A stretch of 33,606 bases of DNA from Clostridiales bacterium (GCA_012520375.1 JAAYOH010000092.1:1-33606), one strand, 5' to 3'. Counted from the first letter of the stretch, positions 23,965 through 32,278 are shown. The notes: generated from the letters alone by a model not told the origin. Numbers and translations are program-made.

Positions 23965-25755
23965 CTATTCGCCTTTTTCCGCCAGGCTCTTGATGTGCAG
24001 GTCTTTCAGCTGCTCGTCCCGCACGTCGGCGGGGGTGTCCATCATCAGGCAGTTGGCGCCCTGGGCCTTGGGGAAGGCGATGACGTCCCGCAGGCTGTCC
24101 CGGTTCAGCAGCATCATGACCAGGCGGTCGATGCCGAAGGCGAACCCGCCATGGGGAGGCGTGCCGTAGCGGAAGGCGTCCAGCAGGAAACCGAAGCGGT
24201 GCCGGGCCTCCTGGGGGGTGAGCCCGATGAGCTCGAACATCTCTTCCTGCCAGTCGCTGCGGTGGATCCGGATGGAGCCGGAGCCCATCTCGATGCCGTT
24301 CAGCACCAGGTCGTAGGCCTTGGCCCGCACGGCGCCGGGCTCGGTCTTCATGAGTTCCCGGTCCTCGTCCATCACCGTGGTGAAGGGGTGGTGCATGGCC
24401 ACAAAGCGCCCGTCCTCCTCGTCCCACTCCAGCAGGGGGAATTCGACGACCCAGAACAGGTCGAAGCGGTCGCAGTCGATGAGGTTGTGGCGCCGGGCGA
24501 TCTCCTTGCGCAGTTCGCCCAGGGACTGGAGCACCACCGACTTTTTGTCCGCCACGAAGAACAGGGCGTCCCCCGGCCTGGCGTCCAGGGCGGCGAACAG
24601 GGCGCTCTTCAGCTCCTCGGTCAAAAAGCGGTTGAAGCTGGAGCGGAGGGTGCCGTCCTCGTTCAATACGACCCAGGCCAGGCCCCTGGCGCGGTAGGTC
24701 TTTGCGTATTCGCCCAGGGAATCCAGCTCTTTTCGGGACATGGCGGCGGCCAGTCCTTTGGCGTTGATGCCCCGCACGGTGCCGCCGGCAGCCACCGCGT
24801 CCTCAAAGACGCCGAAGCCGCAGTTTGCCGCGGCGGCGCTCACGTCCACCAGCTTCAGGCCGAAGCGGGTGTCGGGCTTGTCGGAGCCGTAGTTTTCCAT
24901 GGCCTCGGTCCAGGTCATCCGGGGCAGAGGCAGGGGCAATTCGATGCCCTTGACCTCGCGGAACACCTGGGCGAAGGCCCCCTCGATGACGCCCTGGATG
25001 TCCGCGGGCTCGATGAAGCTCATCTCCACGTCGCACTGGGTGAACTCGGGCTGCCGGTCGGCCCGGTTGTCCTCGTCCCGGAAACAGCGGGCGATCTGGA
25101 AGTAGCGGTCGAAACCGGACAGCATCAGCAGCTGCTTGTAGATCTGGGGGGACTGGGGCAGGGCGTAAAAGGCGCCGGGGTGCTGGCGGGAGGGGACCAG
25201 GAAGTCCCGGGCGCCCTCGGGGGTGGACTTGGTCAGGATGGGGGTCTCCACCTCGATGAAGCCGCAGTTCTCCATGAAGCGGCGGATGACGCCCACCACC
25301 CGGCTGCGCGTCCGGATGGCCTGCTGCATGGAGGGGCGCCTGAGGTCCAGGTAGCGGTACTTCAGCCGCACGTTTTCGTTCTCGTTGGCGTTGTCGTCGA
25401 TGTAGATGGGGGGCGTGTCGCTTTTGTTCAGCAGCAGCGCCTCTTCCACAAAGACTTCCACGTCGCCGTTTTCCATCTTTGCGTTGACGGCTTCCGGGGC
25501 GCGCATGCGCACTTCCCCCACCACGCTGACCACGTATTCGGCCCGCAGGGAGGCGCCCAACTTGAAGCACTCTGCGCCGCAGGTGCCCTCGTCGAACACC
25601 AGCTGTACCAGGCCTTCCCGGTCCCGCAGCCATACGAAGACCACGCCGCCCAGGTCCCGGGTGCGCTGTACCCAGCCGGAAAGGTGTACCCGCTGCCCCG
25701 CCAGATTTGCGCGGATTTGGCCGCAGTAATGATCCCGCCTGTAGTTGATCGCCAT
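23965..25755 (-). CDS. aspS: Aspartyl-tRNA synthetase, bacterial type
   Basis: This 596-residue class II synthetase has the bacterial AspRS order: N-terminal OB-fold anticodon domain (LSGWVQRTRDLGGVVFVWLRDREG, about 25-48), motif 1 and 2 in the catalytic core (FIEVETPILTKSTPEGARDF; YQIARCFRDEDNRADRQPEF-like), the GAD insertion (about 290-420), and motif 3 near the end (GFAFGIDRLVMMLL). It charges tRNA with aspartate in the cytoplasm. ATG 25755 lies two bases after the hisS stop, with GGGAGGG upstream inside the end of hisS; TTG 25761 is possible but less likely. hisS-aspS pairs are a well-known arrangement in Bacillota. Whether it also charges tRNA-Asn cannot be told here. Confidence 0.95.
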   Translation of the reverse strand: MAINYRRDHYCGQIRANLAGQRVHLSGWVQRTRDLGGVVFVWLRDREGLVQLVFDEGTCGAECFKLGASLRAEYVVSVVGEVRMRAPEAVNAKMENGDVEVFVEEALLLNKSDTPPIYIDDNANENENVRLKYRYLDLRRPSMQQAIRTRSRVVGVIRRFMENCGFIEVETPILTKSTPEGARDFLVPSRQHPGAFYALPQSPQIYKQLLMLSGFDRYFQIARCFRDEDNRADRQPEFTQCDVEMSFIEPADIQGVIEGAFAQVFREVKGIELPLPLPRMTWTEAMENYGSDKPDTRFGLKLVDVSAAAANCGFGVFEDAVAAGGTVRGINAKGLAAAMSRKELDSLGEYAKTYRARGLAWVVLNEDGTLRSSFNRFLTEELKSALFAALDARPGDALFFVADKKSVVLQSLGELRKEIARRHNLIDCDRFDLFWVVEFPLLEWDEEDGRFVAMHHPFTTVMDEDRELMKTEPGAVRAKAYDLVLNGIEMGSGSIRIHRSDWQEEMFELIGLTPQEARHRFGFLLDAFRYGTPPHGGFAFGIDRLVMMLLNRDSLRDVIAFPKAQGANCLMMDTPADVRDEQLKDLHIKSLAEKGE

Positions 25756-25757
25756 GC

Positions 25758-27029
25758 TCAATCCCTCCCTAATCGCTCTTTCAGTGTGGGTATCAGGTGT
25801 TCAAAGGGGACCTCTTCTTCGCTGCTGCCCGCCATGTCCCGGAGCTTTGCAGCGCCTTTTGCCAGTTCGTCCCCCGCCAGCACGACGACGTAGGGGGCGC
25901 CTATCTTGTCGGCGTACTTGAACTGGGCTTTCAGGGAGCGGGCCGCGTGGTCCAGGTCGGCGGACAGCCCGGCTTTCCGCAGATCCGCCACCAGGGACAG
26001 CCCCTTCAGCCGGGCGTCGCGGCCCAGGGTGCACACGAAGGCGTCGTACAGCCGGGGCGCGGGGGGCGCGGCGCGCTCCAGCTCCTGCACCATGAGCAGC
26101 CTTTCCACCCCCATGCCAAAGCCGATGCCGCAGGTGGGGGGGCCGCCCAGTTCCCCGATCAGCCCGTCGTAGCGCCCGCCGCCGCACACGGTGAGATCTC
26201 CCGTGGGCAGTTTTGCGATGAGCTCGAACACGGTCTTGGTGTAGTAGTCCAGGCCCCTGACGATGCGGCTGTCCACTTCGTAGTCGATGCCAAGGGCGGC
26301 GAGGTAGCCCTGCAAGGCGTCGAAGTGGCCGGCGCAGTCGGCGCACAGGTGGTCCAGGATGCCGGGGGCGCCCTGGATGGCCTTCTGGCAGGCCTCCTCC
26401 TTGCAGTCCAGGATGCGCAGGGGGTTCCGCCCGAAGCGGTCCCTGCAGTTTTCACACAGGCCCGGGAGTTTGGGGGCCAGGAAGGCCTGCAGGGCCTCGT
26501 GATAGGCGGCCCGGCACAGGGGGCAGCCGATGGAATTGATGCCGAGGTGCAGGTTCTTCACCCCCGCCCGGTGCAGCACGTCCATGGCCAGGGCGATGAC
26601 CTCGGCGTCCACGCTGGCGTCTTTGGCGCCGAACACCTCGATCCCGTGCTGGTGGAACTGGCGCAGGCGGCCCGCCTGGGGCTTTTCGTAGCGGAAACAG
26701 GGGGTGGATACGTAGTACATCTTGCAGGGCAGGGGCTCCTGGTACAATTTGCCCTCCAGAAAGGCCCGGGCGACCCCCGCGGTGCCCTCGGGCTTGAGGG
26801 TGATGGAGCGGTCCCCCTTGTCGGTGAAGGTGTACATCTCCTTTTGCACCACGTCGGTGGTGTCCCCCACGCTGCGCTGGAACAGTTCGGTGTGCTCGAA
26901 TACCGGGGTGCGCACCTCCCGGTAGCCGTACAAATCGCACACCTGGCGCATGATGGCTTCCACGGCCTGCACGCGGTAACTCCCCTGGGGGAGCAGATCC
27001 TGTGTGCCCTTGGGCGCCTGTGTCAACAT
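25758..27029 (-). CDS. hisS: Histidyl-tRNA synthetase
   Basis: This 423-residue class II synthetase starts APKGTQDLLP, a HisRS opening. Motif 2 appears as FRYEKPQAGRLRQFHQ, and the two histidine motifs as RIVRGLDYYTKTVFE and CGGGRYDGL. The anticodon-binding domain occupies the last 95 residues. An insertion with CxxC pairs (CPLC, CENC, CADC) is the usual one in many bacterial HisRS and may bind zinc. ATG 27029 is preceded by AAGGGA. It is the first gene of the hisS-aspS operon and is fed by a perfect promoter through a leader with two hairpins, one resembling an attenuator. No T-box signature was found. Confidence 0.95.
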   Translation of the reverse strand: MLTQAPKGTQDLLPQGSYRVQAVEAIMRQVCDLYGYREVRTPVFEHTELFQRSVGDTTDVVQKEMYTFTDKGDRSITLKPEGTAGVARAFLEGKLYQEPLPCKMYYVSTPCFRYEKPQAGRLRQFHQHGIEVFGAKDASVDAEVIALAMDVLHRAGVKNLHLGINSIGCPLCRAAYHEALQAFLAPKLPGLCENCRDRFGRNPLRILDCKEEACQKAIQGAPGILDHLCADCAGHFDALQGYLAALGIDYEVDSRIVRGLDYYTKTVFELIAKLPTGDLTVCGGGRYDGLIGELGGPPTCGIGFGMGVERLLMVQELERAAPPAPRLYDAFVCTLGRDARLKGLSLVADLRKAGLSADLDHAARSLKAQFKYADKIGAPYVVVLAGDELAKGAAKLRDMAGSSEEEVPFEHLIPTLKERLGRD

Positions 27030-27070
27030 GATATCAATCCCTTCGAAATCGTACCGTCAATCACAAAGAA

Positions 27071-27120
27071 ACCCCCTCGCCCGCAGGGGCGAAAGGGGTG
27101 AACTCCCGTCGCTTTCGGGA
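27071..27120 (-). promoter_or_regulatory. Structured leader of hisS with terminator-like hairpin
   Basis: In the minus-strand leader, hairpin 1 is TCCCG-N7-CGGGA (27120-27104). Hairpin 2 pairs ACCCC-TT-TCGCCC with GGGCGA-GGGGT (27099-27071) and is followed by TTTCTTT, as in an attenuator. CGAAAG in hairpin 1 is also complementary to CTTTCG in hairpin 2, so an alternative fold is possible. Confidence 0.45.
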
Positions 27121-27133
27121 TACCGTGCCCGGA

Positions 27134-27162
27134 ATTATAGCGCGTCGGCCCGGTTCTGTCAA
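27134..27162 (-). promoter_or_regulatory. Consensus promoter of the hisS-aspS operon
   Basis: On the minus strand TTGACA (27162-27157), exactly 17 bp, TATAAT (27139-27134). Both boxes are perfect. Transcription should start near 27127, leaving a leader of about 98 bases before hisS. Confidence 0.9.
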
Positions 27163-27216
27163 GCCGGGTTTGGTTATATGTGATGGTTCCCCCGGAAGGG
27201 GCGGAGCCATGGATGC

Positions 27217-27248
27217 AAAAACGCCCCGGCGCGTGGCGCACCGGGGCG
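27217..27248 (-). terminator. Rho-independent terminator of the sugar ABC operon
   Basis: On the minus strand CGCCCCGG (27248-27241) pairs with CCGGGGCG (27229-27222) around an 11-base loop, followed by TTTTT. It lies 13 bp after the permease stop. Confidence 0.92.
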
Positions 27249-27260
27249 CGCCGTTTTTCT

Positions 27261-28562
27261 TCAGGCGCCCGAGTCGGAAGCTTTCCGGCGGATGACGTCG
27301 ATGATGACCGCCACCACGATGATCAGGCCCTTGACCATTTTTTGGGGCCCCTGGGCCACGCCCAGCAGGTTCAGGCCGTTGGCGATGATGCCGATGATCA
27401 GGATGCCGATCAGGGTGCCGATCATGGAGCCCTCGCCGCCGCTCATGCTGGTGCCGCCGATGACCACCGCCGCGATGGCGTCCATCTCCTGGCCGTCGGC
27501 GTTGGTGGGCACCGCGGAGTCCAGCCGGGAAGAGAGCAGCAGGGAGGCCACGCCGCAGCACAGGCCGCTGACCAGGTATACAAAGCACTTGACCTTCCTG
27601 ATGTTGATGCCGGACAGCCGGGCGCAGCTCTCGTTGCCGCCCACGGCGTAGGTGAAGCGGCCGATGCGGGTGTAGCGCAGCACGTACCAGCCCAGCAGGA
27701 TCACCGCCAGCATGATCAGGGTGGAGTACAGGGGGATGCCCGCCACCCGCCCGGATACGGCGGTGAAGCCGGTGGGGAAGGTGTAGATGGGCTGGCCCCC
27801 GGTCACCGTGTAGGCCGCGCCCCGGACGATGGACATGGTGCCCAGGGTGGCGATGAAGGGGGGCAGGTCCAGGAAGGAGATCAGCACGCCGTTCACCAGG
27901 CCTATGAAGCCGGAGAACAGGATGCAGACGATGATGGTCACCGGGACGGGCACGCCGAAGTTCTTCATGAGGATGCCCATCAACAGGCCGGACAGGGCGA
28001 TGTTGGAGCCCACCGACAGGTCGATGCCCCCGGAGATGATGACGAAGGTCATGCCCACCGCCACCACGAAGTTGATGGAGATCTGCTGGAACACGTTCAG
28101 GAAGTTGCTGCCCGTCAGGAACACGGGGGAGGCGATGGCCAGGTCCAGGCACAGGGCCAGCAGGGCGATGAGGATGCCCAGCACGTTGCTGCCGGAGCCC
28201 GGCTTTTTGTCGGAGCCCGCCGCCTTGCCCCGGGCCTTGTACAGGCTGAACAGGATGCCCCCCACCCCGATGATGAGGAGGTCGATGCCCAGCACCATGA
28301 GCAGGGTGCGGGCGCCCTGGAGCGCCATGACCAGTTCGTCCATGCGGGTCAGGGTCACTTCGTCCGGGACCACCACGGTGTCGGGATCGATGCCCAGGAT
28401 ATCGGCGGCCTGGATCTGGGCCAGGGCCTTTTTGCGGGCGGCCTGCTGCGCCCGGATGTCCTCCAGGTGGCCGTACTGGGAGGCGGCGAACAGGTTGACC
28501 GCCAGACAGACCAGACCCAGCGCGATGCACAGGATGAAGATGAGCTTGCGATTCTTTTTCAT
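27261..28562 (-). CDS. Sugar ABC transporter permease (RbsC-like) with N-terminal extension
   Basis: From about residue 125 this 433-residue protein is an RbsC-type permease: hydrophobic helices with the family motif ISGGIDLSVGS at 176-186, later GVLISFLDLPPFIATLGTM and GGTSMSGGEGSMIGTLIG. Ordinary RbsC proteins have about 320 residues. Here an extra N-terminal part holds one helix (7-28), a hydrophilic region of about 58 residues (29-86) and a second helix (87-108), then a Gly/Lys linker. The extension is in frame without codon or composition change. ATG 28562 is the only good start, 24 bp after the ATPase stop. It moves a sugar across the membrane with the two upstream gene products. Confidence 0.9.
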   Translation of the reverse strand: MKKNRKLIFILCIALGLVCLAVNLFAASQYGHLEDIRAQQAARKKALAQIQAADILGIDPDTVVVPDEVTLTRMDELVMALQGARTLLMVLGIDLLIIGVGGILFSLYKARGKAAGSDKKPGSGSNVLGILIALLALCLDLAIASPVFLTGSNFLNVFQQISINFVVAVGMTFVIISGGIDLSVGSNIALSGLLMGILMKNFGVPVPVTIIVCILFSGFIGLVNGVLISFLDLPPFIATLGTMSIVRGAAYTVTGGQPIYTFPTGFTAVSGRVAGIPLYSTLIMLAVILLGWYVLRYTRIGRFTYAVGGNESCARLSGINIRKVKCFVYLVSGLCCGVASLLLSSRLDSAVPTNADGQEMDAIAAVVIGGTSMSGGEGSMIGTLIGILIIGIIANGLNLLGVAQGPQKMVKGLIIVVAVIIDVIRRKASDSGA

Positions 28563-28586
28563 GGTGTACGACCTTCTCTCTTGATG

Positions 28587-30089
28587 TTACGCGGTGTGCT
28601 TTTTGCCGCCCGTCGCATAGTACAGCACCTTTTCCTGGGTGAGCGTTCCGTCGTTGTCGAAGATGCCCGTGATCTCTCCCTGGTGCATGACGGCGACCCG
28701 GTCGGACATGCCCAGGATCTCGGGCAGCTCCGAGGAGATCATCACCACCGCCACGCCGGAGCGGATCAGGCTGTTGATGATGTTGTACACCTCGATCTTG
28801 GCCCCCACGTCGATGCCCCGGGTGGGTTCGTCAAAGAGGATGACCTTGGCGTCGCTCAGCAGCCACTTGGCCAGCACCACCTTTTGCTGGTTGCCCCCGG
28901 ACAGGTTCCGGGCCAGCTGCAGGTGAGAGGGCGTCTTGATGTCCAGCTTGTCGATGAAATCCAGCACGACGGCCTTCTCGCCCCCCAGGTCCAGGCGCAG
29001 GGCAGCGCCGAACTTTTCCAGGGTGGCCAGGGTGATGTTCTGGCTCACCGGCATGGTGAGCACCAGGCCTTCCCCTTTGCGGTCCTCGGTGACGAAGCCG
29101 ATGCCCGCCCGGATGGCGTCCAGGGGGTGCTGGATGGAGACCTCTTTGCCGTCCACGGATACGGTGCCGGACTCTTTCGGGTCCATGCCGAAGATGGCCC
29201 GGGCGGTCTCCGTGCGCCCCGCGCCCACCAGCCCGGCAATGCCCAGGATCTCGCCGCTGCGCACGGAAAAGCTGATGTTTTTCACCTGTTTGCCCGCGTT
29301 CAGCTTGTCCACCTGCAGCCTGGTCTCTCCGATGTCCGGGTGGATCTTGGGAAATTTCTCTTTCAGTTCCCGGCCCACCATGTAGCGGATGATCTCGTCC
29401 AGGTTGGTCTCCGCCACGTTCAGCACGGTGACGTTGCGCCCGTCCCGCATGATGGTGGCCCGGTCGCACACCTCCATGACCTCTTCCAGGCGGTGGGAAA
29501 TATAAATGATGGATACGCCGCGGCTCCTGAGCATCCGGATGGTATCGAACAGGGTCTTGATCTCCCGGCTGGTCAGGGGCGCCGTGGGCTCGTCCATGAT
29601 GAGCACCCTTGAATTGATGGAGAGGGACTTGGCCAGCTCCACCATCTGCTTGTGGGCCACGCCCAGGTCCCGGACCAGGGCTTGGGCGCTGATGTCCACC
29701 CCCAGGTCGTCCAGAATGGTCTGGGCCTTCGAAAACATGCCCTTCCAATCCACCATGAAGGGGCCTTTGGTCGGCTGACGGCCCATGAAGATGTTTTCCG
29801 CCACGGTCAACTGCTCCGTGAGGTTCAGTTCCTGGTAAATGGTGCTGATGTTCAGGGCCTGGGCGTCGTGGGAGGAATGGATCTCTACGGGTTTGCCGTC
29901 AAACAGGATCTCTCCCTCGTCCATCCGGTAGGCGCCGGACAGGATCTTCATCAGGGTGGATTTGCCCGCGCCGTTCTCCCCCAACAGGGCGTGTACCTCC
30001 CCTTTGCGCACGGACAGGCTGACGTTGTCCAGGGCCAGCACGCCGGGGAACCGCTTTGTGATGCCGCGCATCTCGAGGAATTCTGCCAT
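28587..30089 (-). CDS. Sugar ABC transporter ATPase, double domain (RbsA-like)
   Basis: This 500-residue protein has two nucleotide-binding domains in one chain, as in RbsA/MglA. Domain 1 has Walker A GENGAGKST at about 37-45 and Walker B VLIMDEPTA; its signature region is DLGVAHKQMVE rather than LSGGQ, as is common in this family. Domain 2 has the degenerate Walker A GLVGAGRTE, but a full signature NLSGGNQQK and Walker B VILFDEPTR. This asymmetry is normal for the group. It powers import with the permease downstream and the binding protein upstream. ATG 30089 is preceded by GGGAGATG. A strong hairpin lies between it and the binding-protein gene. Confidence 0.93.
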   Translation of the reverse strand: MAEFLEMRGITKRFPGVLALDNVSLSVRKGEVHALLGENGAGKSTLMKILSGAYRMDEGEILFDGKPVEIHSSHDAQALNISTIYQELNLTEQLTVAENIFMGRQPTKGPFMVDWKGMFSKAQTILDDLGVDISAQALVRDLGVAHKQMVELAKSLSINSRVLIMDEPTAPLTSREIKTLFDTIRMLRSRGVSIIYISHRLEEVMEVCDRATIMRDGRNVTVLNVAETNLDEIIRYMVGRELKEKFPKIHPDIGETRLQVDKLNAGKQVKNISFSVRSGEILGIAGLVGAGRTETARAIFGMDPKESGTVSVDGKEVSIQHPLDAIRAGIGFVTEDRKGEGLVLTMPVSQNITLATLEKFGAALRLDLGGEKAVVLDFIDKLDIKTPSHLQLARNLSGGNQQKVVLAKWLLSDAKVILFDEPTRGIDVGAKIEVYNIINSLIRSGVAVVMISSELPEILGMSDRVAVMHQGEITGIFDNDGTLTQEKVLYYATGGKKHTA

Positions 30090-30127
30090 GGGATCATCTC
30101 CCGCCTAAAGATATAGAAAATCCAAAA

Positions 30128-30156
30128 TGCGGCGACGGCAAGGCGCCGCCGCCGCA
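30128..30156 (-). terminator. Intercistronic hairpin after the binding-protein gene
   Basis: On the minus strand a 12-bp GC-rich stem (including one U-G pair) with a 5-base loop is followed by ATTTTGG, a weak U-run. It stands 14 bp after the binding-protein stop. It probably stops part of the transcripts or protects the 3' end, giving more binding protein than membrane subunits. Confidence 0.65.
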
Positions 30157-30169
30157 GGGAAAGACCGGA

Positions 30170-31087
30170 TTATTTGATGTAGTCGTCCACCAGGGTGATG
30201 TCCACAACGGTGGTCTCGGCTTCGATGACCTTCTCGGTGCGCTCCACGCCGTCGATGGCATCGGCCAGGGCCTTGATGGCGTTGGCGCCGATGGCCACGG
30301 GGCCGCAGTCCAGGGTGGCGGTCAATTCGCCGGCTTTGACGCTCTCAAAGGCGTTGGGGTTGCCGTCGAGGCCTACGCAGATGATGTCGGTGCGGTTGAG
30401 CTGTTTGCAGGCCTGCACGGCGCCCAGCGCCATCTCATCGGACAGGCCGTAAATGACGGAAATTTCGGGATGGGCCTGGATCATGTCCATGGCGGCGTTC
30501 ATGCCCTTCTCACGGACCCAATCGCCGGGCTGGCTGGCGACCACGATGATGCCGGGATAGGCTTCGGCGCAGCGGTCCACAAAGCCGCCCATGCGCTGGG
30601 TGGTGTAGTCGGAGGGCAGGCCCTCGATGATGGCCACGACGGCTTCGCCGCCGGTCTGGGCGTTGACCCAGTCGGCGATCTTGCCGCCGCCGTTGTACTG
30701 GTTGTAGCCGGAATAGGCGTACACGTCCACGCCCTCCAGCTCGGTGATGGTGTTGAACATGACCACGGGTACGCCGGCCTCGTTGGCCTTTTTGATGGCG
30801 GGGATCAGGGCGTCCAGGTTGATGCCGCACACCGCGATGCCCTTGACGCCCTGGGTGATGAAGTCTTCCATCATGGACGTCTGGGTGGCGTAGTCGTCTT
30901 CAGATTCGGGGGCCATGATGACCAGCTCATAACCCAGGGCTTCGGCCACGGGGGTGGCGCCTTCGATGCAGCTGGCATAGAAGGGGCTGGTCATGGCGGG
31001 GGGCAGGAAGCCCAGCTGATCCGCCGCGAAGGCGGAGGAAGTCAGGGCCATCAACAGAACGAGAACCAGAGCCAATGCTTTTTTCAT
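30170..31087 (-). CDS. Sugar-binding protein of the ABC importer (RbsB-like)
   Basis: This 305-residue protein has a signal peptide (KK, then a hydrophobic core at 4-19, ending in SSAFA at about 21) and a periplasmic-binding-protein type I fold: LGFLPPAMTSPFYASC at the start, GVKGIAVCGINLDALIPAI, VIYGLSDEMALGAVQA and VGLDGNPNAFESVKAGE. This is the RbsB/Peripla_BP_4 group for ribose-like or galactose-like sugars. ATG 31087 is preceded by AAAGGAGG. The signal peptide has no lipobox Cys and cleavage would be after AFA, so the protein would not be lipid anchored. Operon order (binding protein, ATPase, permease) is the usual one. The sugar is unknown. Confidence 0.9.
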   Translation of the reverse strand: MKKALALVLVLLMALTSSAFAADQLGFLPPAMTSPFYASCIEGATPVAEALGYELVIMAPESEDDYATQTSMMEDFITQGVKGIAVCGINLDALIPAIKKANEAGVPVVMFNTITELEGVDVYAYSGYNQYNGGGKIADWVNAQTGGEAVVAIIEGLPSDYTTQRMGGFVDRCAEAYPGIIVVASQPGDWVREKGMNAAMDMIQAHPEISVIYGLSDEMALGAVQACKQLNRTDIICVGLDGNPNAFESVKAGELTATLDCGPVAIGANAIKALADAIDGVERTEKVIEAETTVVDITLVDDYIK

Positions 31088-31125
31088 GGGGTCTACCTCC
31101 TTTATTGTGCCAAATGGCTGATAAA

Positions 31126-31154
31126 ATTGTACCATATTGCGCTAAAAAACGCAA
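31126..31154 (-). promoter_or_regulatory. Promoter of the sugar ABC operon with inverted repeat
   Basis: On the minus strand -35 TTGCGT (31154-31149), 17-bp spacer, -10 TACAAT (31131-31126) preceded by TGG. The inverted repeat TTGCG-N8-CGCAA (31137-31154) covers the -35 box and is a candidate repressor site. Confidence 0.6.
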
Positions 31155-31202
31155 CTTTATTTTCCGGGGCGAGATTGCTTCAAATTTCTTTGCGCATTAT
31201 GC

Positions 31203-31231
31203 TTGATTTGAGGGGAGGGTGGTGTTATACT
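31203..31231 (+). promoter_or_regulatory. Promoter of the apbE gene
   Basis: -35 TTGATT (31203-31208), 17-bp spacer, -10 TATACT (31226-31231). The expected transcript begins near 31238, about 15-20 bases before the start codon. Confidence 0.6.
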
Positions 31232-31255
31232 TGAGGGAAGATGTGAGGGGTCATG

Positions 31256-32251
31256 ATGGGAGATGGGCATGTGCGTAGGGTCCTTGCGGTTCTGTTGACG
31301 GTGCTGTTCGTTTCCGGGGCCTGTGTTGCCGGGAGCGAAACCAAGCGCACGGCGACAGGCTTTTATTTTGACACCGTGGTGACCCTGACGGCCTACACCG
31401 ACGACCCGGAGCTTTTGAACGAGGCGTTGGAGGAATGCGCCCGATACGAGGGGCTCCTCAGCAAGACCCTGCCGGAGTCCGACGTGTGGCGCATCAACCA
31501 CGCAGGTGGGCAGCCCGTCACGGTGAGCGATGAGACGGCGGAGGTCCTGGAGCTCGCCCAAATGGTGTCCCGGCTGTCCGGGGGCGCCTTCGACGCGACG
31601 GTGGCGCCGGCGATGGCCCTGTGGGATTTCACGGGGGACGACCCCAAGGTGCCCGACCCGGCGGAACTGGCGGAGGCGGCACAAAAGGTAGACTACACGA
31701 AGCTGATCCTCGCGGGCAATGCGGTCACCCTGCCGGAGGGCATGCAGATCGACCTGGGGGGCGTGGCCAAGGGCTGGATCGCGGACAAGATCGCCGAACT
31801 GCTGCGGCAGCGGGGCGTCACCAGCGGGCTGCTGAATTTCGGCGGCAACGTGGTGACCATCGGGGAAAAGCCCGACGGGGCGGGCGCCTGGCGGGTGGGG
31901 ATACAAAACCCCGAAGAGCCCCGGGGGGACCACCTGGTGGCCCTGTACGCAAAGGACCTGGCCGTGGTGACCAGCGGTACCTACGAGCGGGGCTTTGACC
32001 TGGACGGGGTGCGCTACCACCACATCCTGGACCCGGACACCGGCATGCCCGTGCAGAACGGCCTGACGGGCGTCACCGTCGTAGGCCCGGATTCCGGCCT
32101 GGATGACGGCCTTTCCACCGCCCTCTTTGTACTGGGGCTGGAGGAGGGCATCCGGCTCGTGGACTCCATGGAGGGCGTGGAAGCCCTGTTCATCACCGAC
32201 GAAGGAAAGATCATGGCGACACCGGGCGCTGCGGCGCTCGTCGTATCATAA
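31256..32251 (+). CDS. apbE: FAD:protein FMN transferase (ApbE)
   Basis: This protein of about 331 residues belongs to the ApbE family, which moves FMN from FAD to a Ser or Thr of target proteins outside the membrane. Motifs visible are TGFYFDTVVTLTAY near the mature start, SGGAFDATVAPAMALW, the family core DLGGVAKGWIADKI, NFGGNVVTIG, and HHILDPDTGMPVQ with SGLDDGLSTALFVLG. A hydrophobic signal segment ends in VSGAC, a plausible lipobox. ATG 31256 has GAGGGG six bases upstream; ATG 31253 and GTG 31271 are alternatives in the same frame. The next gene, 27 bp downstream, encodes FMN-binding domains with ApbE target motifs, so enzyme and substrate are made together. Confidence 0.92.
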   Translation: MGDGHVRRVLAVLLTVLFVSGACVAGSETKRTATGFYFDTVVTLTAYTDDPELLNEALEECARYEGLLSKTLPESDVWRINHAGGQPVTVSDETAEVLELAQMVSRLSGGAFDATVAPAMALWDFTGDDPKVPDPAELAEAAQKVDYTKLILAGNAVTLPEGMQIDLGGVAKGWIADKIAELLRQRGVTSGLLNFGGNVVTIGEKPDGAGAWRVGIQNPEEPRGDHLVALYAKDLAVVTSGTYERGFDLDGVRYHHILDPDTGMPVQNGLTGVTVVGPDSGLDDGLSTALFVLGLEEGIRLVDSMEGVEALFITDEGKIMATPGAAALVVS

Positions 32252-32278
32252 ACGAACGCATACGGAGGGGGAAGGACC

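Noticed and set aside
23626-25893. A 755-codon open frame on the plus strand opposite aspS
   Set aside because: Same cause. The minus strand has a complete AspRS with all class II motifs; the plus frame is low-complexity and bridges two real genes and a terminator.
27029-27162. T-box riboswitch in front of hisS
   Set aside because: The leader has about 98 bases and lacks the T-box consensus (AGGGTGGNACCGCG-like) and room for the specifier stem.
27180-29612. An 810-codon plus-strand frame opposite the ABC permease and ATPase
   Set aside because: It is rich in Asp, His, Gln and Val with no motif, and covers two complete genes and their terminator on the minus strand.
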